Below are positions 1 to 10,088 of a stretch of 64,000 nucleotides of DNA, piece after piece (position 1 is the first letter of the stretch; the number at the start of each line of letters is the position of its first letter). Under the pieces are notes generated by a model. It did not search any database. It saw nothing but the letters and a program-made list of their open reading frames with translations, and had not been told where the DNA came from. Location: assembly GCA_945878575.1 (NCBI GenBank), contig CAMDUB010000010.1, forward strand, positions 1 to 64,000. The letters run 5' to 3'. Made by a program: the position numbers and the translations under genes. Source of the stretch: Phycisphaera mikurensis NBRC 102666 (lineage in GTDB: Bacteria; Planctomycetota; Phycisphaerae; Phycisphaerales; SM1A02).

Positions 1-1579
1 TGCCATCGCCCCAAGTACTGCCGTCATGCAGCCTGGAGTGCTCGTACCTGGATTCGTTGATGCGCATGTGCACGTTGAAAGCAGCATGCTGCCACCATGG
101 GAGTTTGCGCGCGTGGCCATGCGACATGGCACGGTTGCCTCAGTGTGTGACCCACACGAGTTTGCCAATGTCTTGGGTGAGCCAGGCATTCGCTTCATGA
201 TTGAGGACATTGCCGGTTCGCCATTCACGTGTTGGTTTGGTTGCCCATCGTGCGTACCAGCCACTTCCTTTGAGACCGCTGGTGCAACGATTGATGCCGA
301 TGTATGCGCACGCCTCTTGGATGATCCAAACATTCACTACCTCAGCGAGATGATGAACTGGCCGGGCGCGATCGGTGCTGATCCGCAGGTCATGTCAAAG
401 ATCGCCGCCGCCCAGGCACGTGGCAAGCGCGTTGACGGGCATGCGCCTGGTCTCCGTGGGGAGCAAGCGCGCGCATACTTTGCACGCGGCATTGAGACGG
501 ATCATGAGTGCTTCACTCTTGATGAAGCGCGTGACAAGGCTGCGCTTGGCGTGAAGATTCTCATCCGAGATGGCAGCGCCGCTCGGAATTTTGAAGCACT
601 GTGGCCGATGCTTGCCGAACATCCCGAGCTGTGCATGTTCTGCACAGACGACGCTCACCCAGACGATTTGCTGGTTGGGCACATTGACCGCCTGCTGGCC
701 CGCGCCGTGGCGAAGGGAATCGATCCATTCGTTGCTCTGCGTGCCGCCACAGTGAATCCCGTTCGCCACTATGGACTGCCGTGCGGCCTGCTGCGTGAAG
801 GCGATCGGGCTGACATGGTGCTGGTGGAAGATCTCGTGTCTTTCAAGCCTGTTCGGACGTTGATTGCTGGTGAATTGGTAGCGGACGGCGGGCGCTCGTG
901 TATTGCACCGCGACCATCGCGGACGCCGAACGCGTTCCGCACCGGTACGTTCGTTGCGAGTGACTTTCGTGTGGTGCCTCCGGTGCGCGGCGCAGGAAGT
1001 GACGCAAGTAACGCCCCAGTGACTGCCCATGCGATACTCGCGGAGGATGGACAGTTAGTCACCGGATCCATCGATGCACCGATGCACGTCACCAATGGAG
1101 TGATTGAGCCAGATCCATCACAGGACATCCTTTTGATTGCAGTGGTGAATCGCTATTCCGCCGCCCCACTAGCGATGGCATTCATCCGTGGATTTGGTCT
1201 GACGCACGGCGCCATCGCCTCAAGCGTTGCACATGATTGCCACAACGTTGTTGCTGTGGGCGCCTCACGTGAAGCAGTGGCTCATGCAGTGAACGCCGTC
1301 TTTGCAGAGCGCGGAGGTCTCGCCGTTTCTGATGGAAGCGCCGCCGGAACGCAAACATTGGCGCTGCCGATTGCGGGCTTGATGAGTGACCGTCCGGCGG
1401 AAGAAGTGGGGGCGGCCTATGCGCAACTCAGTCGAACTGCCAAGCTCTTGGGTTCACCCCTGCGCGCGCCGTACATGACCGCTGGGTTCATGGCGCTGTT
1501 GGTCATCCCGGCGCTCAAACTCAGTGATCGCGGACTATTTGATGGAAGCAAGTTTGCGTTCACGCCCGCGGTGATCTGA
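1..1579 (+). CDS. ade: Adenine deaminase (5' truncated by window edge)
   Basis: Frame is open from base 2; VPGFVDAHVHVESSM metal-binding motif, CDPHEFANVLG, DGHAPGL, C-terminal adenine deaminase domain (SSVAHDCHNVVAVG). Confidence 0.9.
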   Translation, partial: AIAPSTAVMQPGVLVPGFVDAHVHVESSMLPPWEFARVAMRHGTVASVCDPHEFANVLGEPGIRFMIEDIAGSPFTCWFGCPSCVPATSFETAGATIDADVCARLLDDPNIHYLSEMMNWPGAIGADPQVMSKIAAAQARGKRVDGHAPGLRGEQARAYFARGIETDHECFTLDEARDKAALGVKILIRDGSAARNFEALWPMLAEHPELCMFCTDDAHPDDLLVGHIDRLLARAVAKGIDPFVALRAATVNPVRHYGLPCGLLREGDRADMVLVEDLVSFKPVRTLIAGELVADGGRSCIAPRPSRTPNAFRTGTFVASDFRVVPPVRGAGSDASNAPVTAHAILAEDGQLVTGSIDAPMHVTNGVIEPDPSQDILLIAVVNRYSAAPLAMAFIRGFGLTHGAIASSVAHDCHNVVAVGASREAVAHAVNAVFAERGGLAVSDGSAAGTQTLALPIAGLMSDRPAEEVGAAYAQLSRTAKLLGSPLRAPYMTAGFMALLVIPALKLSDRGLFDGSKFAFTPAVI

Positions 1580-2672
1580 GCACCGCCGTAGCGATATCGC
1601 GGGTGAGTTCGGCAACCAGTTTCGCCAGCATTTCGGTCGGCCATGCTCCATTTCCTGGAGCACCTTCAGCGATGTGCGCCGCTTGAAGTTGAACAGTGTT
1701 GGCCAACATGGTTGCCATGGAGCGGAACTCTGCGCCACTGAAGCCGCTGGCTGCGGCTGCGCTTGCCGGAGCTTGCGCCACTGCATCAAGGTCCAGTTCC
1801 AATGTTGCTTTACTACCAGCCAGGTGCGCCGCCGCTAGTTCAGCCATGCGCAGCGGCGTTACTCCGCCACGAAGCATGGATTCAAAGGTGAATGCCGCAG
1901 TGCGTGCATCGCTTTCAATGGCGGTGATGATTGACTGGGTCGCCCACGCTTCACTCATGCCAACCACCGCGTATCGATCCAGGTGACCATCAGCGCGCGC
2001 GTAGGTGAACGCGTTTCCGGAATGTCGGCCTTCGCATGGTCGGAGGTCGGCGTGCAGATCAATATTGACGCAGCCAACTGAATGTCCCGATGCGCGTGCA
2101 CATCCTGCAAGAATGCCGTATGCATTGTTGTGACCACCGCCAATCACAATCGGTACCACTCCTGAGCGGCGCAACGTCTCGATGACACTTGCCACGCGGC
2201 GATCAATCTCGCTCACCATTTCACGCAGGGTCAGCAGGGCATCGGCGCGGGCCCGTGGCCCACCAATCGTGGCGTCAATACCCTTGGCGGCTTTGTTCAG
2301 GTCGCGTAAATCAATGCATCCAGCGACTGCCACCGCGGCACCATCCAAGAATGTGTTGGACTGCATGTTCAGGAAGCGCGGCAGAAACGCCCGCCACATA
2401 CGGCGCGTGCCGCCGCGGCCGAGATTGGCACGAACACCGATGTCTTCCGGGATTCCGACAAGCACAACCCGTGTTCCTGCCGGAATTTGCCCATCGGCCC
2501 CAACGATGCCGACCCGTTGCCCAAGACGCACCTCGCCGTCACGGAGGGTGGTCATCGTGCGGATTTCATCCGGGGTTGGTGTTCGCAGGTGTTCCACGCG
2601 CACAAGTGTACGAACCACCGAATGCCCGCGAGCCCTCAACCAGTCTGCCGGACGCCTGTATACGAAGGACAT
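1560..2672 (-). CDS. Arginase/agmatinase/formimidoylglutamase (ureohydrolase) family protein
   Basis: GGGHNNAYGIL, NIDLHADLR, ELDLDAVAQAP motifs of the ureohydrolase fold; start chosen at MSFVYRRPADW (ATG at 2672), because the longer ORF upstream is antisense to the phosphatase. Confidence 0.8.
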   Translation of the reverse strand: MSFVYRRPADWLRARGHSVVRTLVRVEHLRTPTPDEIRTMTTLRDGEVRLGQRVGIVGADGQIPAGTRVVLVGIPEDIGVRANLGRGGTRRMWRAFLPRFLNMQSNTFLDGAAVAVAGCIDLRDLNKAAKGIDATIGGPRARADALLTLREMVSEIDRRVASVIETLRRSGVVPIVIGGGHNNAYGILAGCARASGHSVGCVNIDLHADLRPCEGRHSGNAFTYARADGHLDRYAVVGMSEAWATQSIITAIESDARTAAFTFESMLRGGVTPLRMAELAAAHLAGSKATLELDLDAVAQAPASAAAASGFSGAEFRSMATMLANTVQLQAAHIAEGAPGNGAWPTEMLAKLVAELTRDIATAVLRSPRA

Positions 2673-3753
2673 GGAACAGCCATCAGCCGCCGCATCAGAA
2701 CCCACGCACGCGCCCGTGACCAGTGCCGTCCCCACGGTCACAGCCGGTCGCCGTGACTTTCTTCGCAATGCCATCATCGGTGGCAGCGCACTCATCGCGA
2801 TGCGTGCCGCGTTTGCTGGACATGCGCTACCGATTGTGCAGTCCACAACCGCTGCACCAAGTGCAGGGGCGGCAGCCTCTTCGGGCAGCGTGGTGCCCGG
2901 CACCATCCGTCTCGCACATCTCACCGATATCCATGTGCAGCCGGAGCTCGGTGCCGAGGAAGGCATGGCCAGCGCCTTCAATCACGCGCAGTCCATGAAG
3001 CCAGACTTGATCATCACGGGCGGCGACGCGGTGATGGATGTATTCGAAGCGAAGCGCGCCCGGGCGGAGCAGTTGCGCGCCATATTCCAAGGCACGCTGA
3101 AGCGTGAATGCGGGGTGCCCGTGCACCACGTCACTGGAAATCACGACATCCTCGGTTGGAATCGCAAGAAGAGCGAATCCACCGGTACGGAGGCAGACTG
3201 GGGCAAGCGCTTCGCGTGTGACCTCTTTGGCGTCGCTCGTAACTACTACACGTTTGATCATGGCCCATGGCGATTCATTTGCCTCGACAGCGTGCAACCG
3301 AAGGGCGATGGCTACACGGCGTACCTTGATGATGCGCAGTACGAATGGTTACAGCAAACGCTGGCTGCCACGCCCAAATCTATGCCGATAGCGGTGGTTT
3401 CGCACATTCCAATTCTTTCGCTGACTGCACTCACCTACGGCGCGCCGCGCTCGCGCGAGCACGTTGGCACCGATACCGTTATTTATCACGGCGAAATGCA
3501 CACTGACGCCACGCTGCTTCACGATCTCTTCAAACAGGCCGGCAATGTCAAGGTGTGCCTGAGCGGGCATGTGCATCTCCTTGATCACTGCATGATTGAC
3601 GGAATCTCCTACATCTGCGACGGCGCGGTCTGTGGATCATGGTGGAAGGGGTCAGTTGAAGGCATTCCGGAGGGATACGGGGTCCTTGATCTCCGCCCAG
3701 ACGGCACCTTCACGCACCGCTATGAGCGCTACGGATGGCAAGCGCGTAAGTGA
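2671..3753 (+). CDS. Tat-exported metallophosphoesterase
   Basis: N-terminal twin-arginine signal (GRRDFLRNAIIGGSALIAM), HLTDIHVQ, GGDAVMD, VTGNHDI, LSGHVHLLD calcineurin-like phosphoesterase motifs. Confidence 0.88.
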   Translation: MEQPSAAASEPTHAPVTSAVPTVTAGRRDFLRNAIIGGSALIAMRAAFAGHALPIVQSTTAAPSAGAAASSGSVVPGTIRLAHLTDIHVQPELGAEEGMASAFNHAQSMKPDLIITGGDAVMDVFEAKRARAEQLRAIFQGTLKRECGVPVHHVTGNHDILGWNRKKSESTGTEADWGKRFACDLFGVARNYYTFDHGPWRFICLDSVQPKGDGYTAYLDDAQYEWLQQTLAATPKSMPIAVVSHIPILSLTALTYGAPRSREHVGTDTVIYHGEMHTDATLLHDLFKQAGNVKVCLSGHVHLLDHCMIDGISYICDGAVCGSWWKGSVEGIPEGYGVLDLRPDGTFTHRYERYGWQARK

Positions 3754-3795
3754 GACAACCTGCCGTAATTGGCTTAGGATGCAACGGTCGACTCC

Positions 3796-5061
3796 ATGGA
3801 CGGTGAAGACCACATTTTCCGCGAACGCGCCGTTGACTCCGCATCGAGTCCGGAGAGCATCAACCGTGTAGCTCCGATAGTGTCGGCACGCCTGTGGTTG
3901 TTGCTCGCGGGTGCCGGCGCGGTGGTTGCAACGTTTACCGTTTGGGGATTCTTCGGGTCGATTTCGTTGACTGTCCGCGGTACCGGAATCTTGATCGAAG
4001 GCTCAATGGTCATGGCGGCGGAAGCGCCTGCCGATGGCCGCATCGGTGATTTCTTAGTGAAGCCCGGCGACCGTGTTGTGCAAGGGCAAGTGCTGGCGGT
4101 GGTTGCGAATCCACTTTTGGAAGCACAGCGGATCGACGCCGAAAATGCCGCGGCACGATTACGCGAGCAAGATGCCAACCTGACCGCGGCAGAAGATGTG
4201 GCCACTGCTGCGTTCACTGCATCAATGGATATCCGCGAAAGTGAATGTCACCACCGCATTGATCGTGCCGCAGCCATCGCTTTTGAATTCAATCAGGCTG
4301 TTGACGCAAAGCGAGATCGAGTACGCCAAGGATTGCTACCAGAGTCTGAATTGCTGACGATTGCCAACGCAACACTGGAGATCGAACGGTCACTTTCTGA
4401 AGCACGGAGCGAATTCCTCCGCATTCAGGCCGATCGTACGGAAGCCAGCATTCGTCGCCAGCAAGATCGGCAGCGTCGCGAGAATGTCATTTCCGATGCA
4501 GATGCCTTGATTGGTCAACTGGCAGCGCGTATGTCAGCCGAACAAGATGTCATTGCGCCGCGCGCAGGCAAGTTGGTACAGCTCACTGTCAGTCCGGGCG
4601 ATGTAGTTCACAAAGGCAATACCGCAGCAATCATTTCTGATGCTGGCGATAGCCGCCTGCGCTGCTACGCATTCTTTCCGCTTACGGAAGGCAAGCGTGT
4701 TCAAAGGGACATGCGCGTGCACGTTGAACCATCGATTGCGGATCGCGAACGATTTGGAGTGATCAGTGCTGTCGTGCGTGACGTTGATCCAGTGGTTGGA
4801 ACGCGGGAGAGTTTCCTTCGCATTATCAATAGTCCAGAATTCGCCCAAGACATGGAGCAACGCGACGATGGAACTGTGTCGGCGGTCATTGACCTCACAT
4901 TGGACCCCGCTGCCCCAACCGGATTGCGTTGGACAGGTGGAATTGGTTACCCCAAGCAACTCACGCCCGGCACGCTCTGTGACGTTGATGTTGTGACTGC
5001 AGACGTGGCGCCGATTTCTCTCCTCATTCCATGGCTCAAGCAGGCTTTCGGTGGTCGATGA
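3796..5061 (+). CDS. HlyD-family membrane fusion protein, NHLM bacteriocin-system secretion protein type
   Basis: Single N-terminal TM, biotinyl-lipoyl-like segments (EAPADGRIGDFLVKPGDRVVQGQVLAVV and APRAGKLVQLTVSPGDVVHKG) separated by a coiled coil; first gene of a three-gene exporter cassette. Confidence 0.82.
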   Translation: MDGEDHIFRERAVDSASSPESINRVAPIVSARLWLLLAGAGAVVATFTVWGFFGSISLTVRGTGILIEGSMVMAAEAPADGRIGDFLVKPGDRVVQGQVLAVVANPLLEAQRIDAENAAARLREQDANLTAAEDVATAAFTASMDIRESECHHRIDRAAAIAFEFNQAVDAKRDRVRQGLLPESELLTIANATLEIERSLSEARSEFLRIQADRTEASIRRQQDRQRRENVISDADALIGQLAARMSAEQDVIAPRAGKLVQLTVSPGDVVHKGNTAAIISDAGDSRLRCYAFFPLTEGKRVQRDMRVHVEPSIADRERFGVISAVVRDVDPVVGTRESFLRIINSPEFAQDMEQRDDGTVSAVIDLTLDPAAPTGLRWTGGIGYPKQLTPGTLCDVDVVTADVAPISLLIPWLKQAFGGR

Positions 5062-7366
5062 ACCCACTCGAAGCATCCCTTCGCCTGGCGGAGGTACCAC
5101 TGCAGTGACGGACGCAGCGCCGAAATCTCCAGTACTTCAGACTCCTCGCGCTGTGGCGTTTCGACCCTCAGGACTGCGGGTCGTGACTGCACCAACCATC
5201 GTGCAGATGGATGCGGTGGAGTGTGGAGCTGCATGCTTGGTGTCCATTCTTGCATTTCACGGACGGCACATTGCCATTGAGGAAGCGCGGCGCGTGTGCG
5301 GCGTCAGCCGTGATGGCAGCAGCGCGTTGCAGCTCACCGCTGCAGCGAGCAACTACGGACTGAAGTGCGAGGGTTACGGTGTTGACAGCGCTGAACTGCG
5401 AGATTTGCAACTCCCCGGGATTCTTTATTGGGGGTTTGACCACTTTGTGGTGCTCGAAGGATGGAGCCGCGGTCGGTGGCGGATCATGGATCCATCCATC
5501 GGCCATCGTTGGGTCAGCGCCGCGGAGTTCGATGAGAAGTTCACTGGCGTTGTGCTGGAATTATCACCAACTGCGGACTTCCGCCGTGGCGGACGGACCC
5601 GCGGGGTTCGCGAAGCATTAGTGGAGCGGATGCGTGGTTCCTGGCGCGTAGTAGCGGCCACCGCGGCGTGCGGAGTCTTGCTGGCGATTCCTGCCTTTAC
5701 GCTTCCCGCGCTCGGCGCTGTGTATGTCGACCGCGTCCTTCTGGAAGGAGCGAACGGTTGGATCTTGCCCATGGTCCTGCTGGCCCTTGCGGCCATGGTG
5801 GTGAGCGCAGTGCTTGCGTATGTTCAACAGCAGCTACTCGCCAAGCTTGAACAGCGTCTGGCTGTTACCGGTGCGGCTCGATTCTTTGATCACTTACTTC
5901 GGCTTCCAGTTGATTTCTATTCGCATCGTTACACCGGCGATATTGTGCAGCGCCTGGATGCTGTTGAACTATTGGCAGAGGCATTTGCATCAAAGATTGC
6001 CCCTGCGCTCGTCGGGCTGCTCACGTCGACGCTGTTCATCATTGCACTGTTTGTCATTGATAAGCACCTCGCCCTGATAGCAACGGGCATCATTGCTGCC
6101 GTCATTCTGATTGTGATTCGATCGGGGCGCGCACTGGTCGATCGCACGCGGACGCTGGAAAAAGACATCGGTCTTGGTGCTGGAACACTCTCTGCTGGCC
6201 TTACTGCTATTGAAACTGTGAAATCCGCGGGGCGCGAGAATGATCTCTTTGCACGCATCGCGGACGCCAATGCGCGCACCGCAACATCCGCGCAGGCGCT
6301 CGAAGGCTTATCAACGAAACTCACTGCAGCGCCAGAATTCTTAGTTTCTCTCCTGGTTTCTGCCATTGTTCTGGCCTTTGGCGGCTGGCAGGTCATGCAG
6401 GGACACATCACTATTGGTTCGTTGCTGGCATTCCAGGCCATCTTGGTTGTTGCCATGGGACCGGTGTTGGAACTTGCTTCGCTTGGACAGGAAATTCAAA
6501 CACTGAACGCCACTATGGCGCGCATTGACGATGTCCTCCGTCATCCGCGCGATCCATTGGCGTTGCCAGTCGAGCCAGTCGAGCCAGTCGAGCCAGCTCA
6601 CGGTGCAGAAGTATCCGTGCCACACCAAGAGGCTGCGCCGGCCGCTGGCGCCTTGGAATTCCGCAATGTTGTGTTTGGCTACAGCGAAGCGGATGAACCG
6701 CTGATCCGCGATTTCACTTTGCGGATTGCACCTGGTCATCGGGTTGCCATTGTGGGCGCTACTGGTTCCGGCAAGAGCACGGCCGCCAAGCTTGCATCTG
6801 GCCTCTATCTGCCATGGTCTGGTGAGGTACTCATTGATGGTCGCCCACTCGCTTCGATTCCGCGCCATGAGCGTGCCACAGCCATCGCAGTGGTCGGGCA
6901 AACGCCAATTCTCTTTGCCGCCAGCCTGCGCGACAATCTGTCCATGTGGGACCCGCTCATTCCCGATTTATGGATGCGAGAAGCAACCGACGATGCCGGC
7001 TTAGCTGGATTGATTGAGGCGCGTGGTGGTCTGGGCATGATGATTGCCGAAGGTGGCATCAACCTCTCGGGCGGCGAAGCGCAGCGCGTAGAAATTGCTC
7101 GGGCACTTTCGCGTCGCCCCTCCATCTTGATTCTTGATGAGGCCACATCGTCCCTTGATGCAACCACCGAATCGCAGATCGACCGCGCGCTTCGTCGGCG
7201 CGGCTGCGCGTGCTTGGTCATTGCCCATCGACTGAGCACCATTCGCGATGCAGACGAGATTGTGGTGCTTGACCGTGGAACAATCGTTGAGCGCGGTTCG
7301 CATGCTGAACTCATGGCGCTGAACGGTGCATATGTTGCCTTTGTTCGTGGTGGAGGGCAGGGCTAA
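5051..7366 (+). CDS. ABC transporter with N-terminal C39 (double-glycine) peptidase domain, NHLM-system ABC1 type
   Basis: C39 motifs QMDAVECGAACLVSILAFHG (catalytic Cys), DHFVVLEGW (His), IMDPSIG (Asp); TM domain; Walker A GATGSGKST; signature LSGGEAQRVEIARAL. GTG start overlapping the previous gene by 11 bp. Confidence 0.92.
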   Translation: MVDEPTRSIPSPGGGTTAVTDAAPKSPVLQTPRAVAFRPSGLRVVTAPTIVQMDAVECGAACLVSILAFHGRHIAIEEARRVCGVSRDGSSALQLTAAASNYGLKCEGYGVDSAELRDLQLPGILYWGFDHFVVLEGWSRGRWRIMDPSIGHRWVSAAEFDEKFTGVVLELSPTADFRRGGRTRGVREALVERMRGSWRVVAATAACGVLLAIPAFTLPALGAVYVDRVLLEGANGWILPMVLLALAAMVVSAVLAYVQQQLLAKLEQRLAVTGAARFFDHLLRLPVDFYSHRYTGDIVQRLDAVELLAEAFASKIAPALVGLLTSTLFIIALFVIDKHLALIATGIIAAVILIVIRSGRALVDRTRTLEKDIGLGAGTLSAGLTAIETVKSAGRENDLFARIADANARTATSAQALEGLSTKLTAAPEFLVSLLVSAIVLAFGGWQVMQGHITIGSLLAFQAILVVAMGPVLELASLGQEIQTLNATMARIDDVLRHPRDPLALPVEPVEPVEPAHGAEVSVPHQEAAPAAGALEFRNVVFGYSEADEPLIRDFTLRIAPGHRVAIVGATGSGKSTAAKLASGLYLPWSGEVLIDGRPLASIPRHERATAIAVVGQTPILFAASLRDNLSMWDPLIPDLWMREATDDAGLAGLIEARGGLGMMIAEGGINLSGGEAQRVEIARALSRRPSILILDEATSSLDATTESQIDRALRRRGCACLVIAHRLSTIRDADEIVVLDRGTIVERGSHAELMALNGAYVAFVRGGGQG

Positions 7367-10023
7367 TGCTCCACAGTGCGGCAACGATCTTTGTTGAATT
7401 GGGAAGCAAGCAGCGGGACGTTGACGGCCGCGACCACATGGATTTGGGCTCCGAACCGCGCGCGCTCGCTGTCGCCGCGGGCATGGTGAGCGTGTTTGTT
7501 GCTCGCCGAACGCCTGATGGAACGCCGGGGCGCCGTGTCTATCTTGGAACCGTGGCGCCTGGTGGAGTGCTTCCATCACTGCTGACGCATTTGCAGGGAG
7601 CGGACACCACGCTTGTTGCTGTGCCCGATGGCCGCGCCAAAGTAGTCACGGCGCCGACCCGTGGTCCGGGCGTTGAAGAGGCAATAGCCGACGGCACCGA
7701 TGCATTTGCTCGGGTCATGCTGCCGATTGATGCGCGCTTCACCGCTGAATTCGAAAGTGATCCACTGCGAAGATTGCTTGAGTATGCCAACAGGCTTGCG
7801 GCCACGGATGCCGCCGCCATGGCTGACGCTGCCCGCGGCAGATCGCATCAATCAGCCGCACTACGCGATCGCTACGCGCGCATGCTCGAATCGGTCTTCA
7901 GTGATCACAACGAAGTCCTGAGTATTGATCCCCATGTCGACCCGCTGCTCCGTGCGTGCCGTCACGTTGCCGTTGCGGCTGGTGTTCCGCTGGCAAGTAT
8001 CCCGCGCCGCATTCCGGACGATTCCATGCTGGCGTCAGCGGAGTCGTTTGCACAGGCGGCGCGTATTGGATGTCGCCACGTGCGACTCTCGGATGAGTGG
8101 TGGAAGGGCAACTTCGGACCGCTTCTGGTGACCGCGCTCGATGGAACGCCGGTAGCGCTGGTACCCGGTCGTTGGAGCGGCTATCGCGCGGTTATGTATC
8201 TGCCCGACCAGGCTCCGCGACTTTGCAAGGTCGACGCAAAGCAGGCCGCGTTGCTGCATCGAACCGCGGTGGTATTTGCGCCGCCATTGCCAGTCGGAAC
8301 AGTCACGCTGCGCGCCTTGTTTGCCTTTTTGCTGCGCGGCTCAGCGCATGATCTTTGGCTAGCTGCACTGGTTTCGCTTGCGGCCAGCGTGCTAAATCTG
8401 TTGATTCCATTCGCTACTGGACTCTTGGTGAGTCGGGTCATTCCGGGTAGCGATCCAGTCTCACTTCTACACCTTGGACTGGTGCTTGCTTCCGTGCTAT
8501 TTGCCGTCGCCGCTTGCGAACTGGTGACGCGCTTCCTTCTGCTCCGCACCGAGACCCGCGCCATGATGCGTGGTTCATCTTCGATCATTCTGCGCGCACT
8601 GCAATTGCCACTTTCGTTCTTCCAGAAGTATTCAGTTGGAGATCTTGCACAGCGGCTGAGTGTCATTGAGGAAGTACAACGTCGCGTTACCGGAACGATG
8701 GTGGTCTCAGTGGTGAGCGGGGTATTCTCGCTGACGTATTTGCTACTCATGGCAGCCATTGATCCGCTGGCTGCCGCCGTATCGGCACTGCTGTTCCTGG
8801 TGGTCTTTACTGTCACCGCCGTTGTTGCAGGTCGTCAAGCGCGGTTCGCCGCTGATGCCGCGGAACGGAGTGGAAAGCTCAGTGGTTTCTCGCTGCAATT
8901 GCTCGACGGCATTGATCGAATCCGTACCACCGGGACTGAAGAGTACGCCTTGCTGCAGTGGTTGCATCGCTACCGCCCCGAGCGCCGTGCCATGTACGGC
9001 GCCGCCATTGTGGGTGCGCAATTGCGCGTGCTTGCGGTCGCTGTGCCATTTGCTGCCGCCGCGTTCTTATGGTGGCGCTTCGGTGCCATCGCTGGCGGTA
9101 AAGAAGTGCAAGTTCCGGCATTCATTGCGTTCAATGCCGCATTCCTCGCAGCACTTGCTGCGATCACTTCATTTGGTTACGCCATCGGCGACATTTCTCA
9201 AATTGCGCCTTTGATGGGTCGATTGTTGCCGATTCTTGAAGAACGTTCCGAGTCCGATCCCCGAGCAGAAAGCGCCGGGCCACTCTCTGGCGGCTTATCA
9301 ATTCAAGGCATTCGATTTGCCCATTCGGGTTCCGCAGACGAGGTACTCCGAGGCGTTTCCATTGAAGTTGCCGCTGGTGATTTCATCGCCATCGTCGGTG
9401 CATCGGGAAGCGGAAAGTCCACGCTTGCACAGTTGCTACTGGGTTTACGACGACCGACTGCCGGCAAGATTCTCTTTGACGGCAAGGACCTGGCGAAGTT
9501 GGATCTAGTCTCGGTGCGTCGACAAATCGGCGTAGTGGGGCAGCACGCACGCGTCATTCCGGGAACGGTATTGGAGAATATTGTGGGGGCCGCGCTTCTT
9601 TCCAAAGAGGAAGCGTGGGCTGCAGCGGAGGCTGCTGGATTTGCGGAAGACATCCGCGAAATGCCCATGCAGATGAGCACCTTCGTCAATGAGCACACGC
9701 TGTCTGGCGGGCAACTGCAGAAGCTGTTGATTGCGCGCGCACTGGTCACTCAGCCGCGCATCCTCTTGCTTGATGAGGCCACCAGCGCGCTCGACGAAGT
9801 TTCACAAGCATGTGTCTCGCGCAGTTTGGAAGAGCGCAAGGTCACTCGCATTGTGATTGCCCATCGCCTGAGCACCGTGCGCGCTGCCGATTGCATCTAT
9901 GTGCTCTCGGCCGGGGAGGTGGTTCAGGCCGGACGCTTTGATGACCTGGCGTCCGCCGAGGGACCGTTCCGCGAATTGGTGCGGCGACAACTGCTTGAGG
10001 CAGAGTGCCCCTCAGTGGTCTAA
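7366..10023 (+). CDS. ABC transporter permease/ATPase with divergent N-terminal domain, NHLM-system ABC2 type
   Basis: About 300-aa divergent N-terminal domain, TM domain, Walker A GASGSGKST, signature LSGGQLQKLLIARAL, LLLDEATSALD; TAATG junction with the preceding C39-ABC. Confidence 0.88.
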   Translation: MLHSAATIFVELGSKQRDVDGRDHMDLGSEPRALAVAAGMVSVFVARRTPDGTPGRRVYLGTVAPGGVLPSLLTHLQGADTTLVAVPDGRAKVVTAPTRGPGVEEAIADGTDAFARVMLPIDARFTAEFESDPLRRLLEYANRLAATDAAAMADAARGRSHQSAALRDRYARMLESVFSDHNEVLSIDPHVDPLLRACRHVAVAAGVPLASIPRRIPDDSMLASAESFAQAARIGCRHVRLSDEWWKGNFGPLLVTALDGTPVALVPGRWSGYRAVMYLPDQAPRLCKVDAKQAALLHRTAVVFAPPLPVGTVTLRALFAFLLRGSAHDLWLAALVSLAASVLNLLIPFATGLLVSRVIPGSDPVSLLHLGLVLASVLFAVAACELVTRFLLLRTETRAMMRGSSSIILRALQLPLSFFQKYSVGDLAQRLSVIEEVQRRVTGTMVVSVVSGVFSLTYLLLMAAIDPLAAAVSALLFLVVFTVTAVVAGRQARFAADAAERSGKLSGFSLQLLDGIDRIRTTGTEEYALLQWLHRYRPERRAMYGAAIVGAQLRVLAVAVPFAAAAFLWWRFGAIAGGKEVQVPAFIAFNAAFLAALAAITSFGYAIGDISQIAPLMGRLLPILEERSESDPRAESAGPLSGGLSIQGIRFAHSGSADEVLRGVSIEVAAGDFIAIVGASGSGKSTLAQLLLGLRRPTAGKILFDGKDLAKLDLVSVRRQIGVVGQHARVIPGTVLENIVGAALLSKEEAWAAAEAAGFAEDIREMPMQMSTFVNEHTLSGGQLQKLLIARALVTQPRILLLDEATSALDEVSQACVSRSLEERKVTRIVIAHRLSTVRAADCIYVLSAGEVVQAGRFDDLASAEGPFRELVRRQLLEAECPSVV

Positions 10024-10032
10024 ACGCATTGG

Positions 10033-10057
10033 GGCGCACCCCAAACAGCGGTGCGCC
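10033..10057 (-). terminator. Perfect 8-bp hairpin downstream of the GG-leader ORF
   Basis: GGCGCACC-9 nt-GGTGCGCC; 32 nt past the stop of the minus-strand peptide ORF; no strong U-tract, so only a possible terminator. Confidence 0.4.
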
Positions 10058-10088
10058 ACCTTTGCCTTCAGTGTGTCAGTGGCACCTG

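Noticed and set aside
395-1030. 211-aa minus-strand ORF
   Set aside because: Antisense to adenine deaminase; no motifs.
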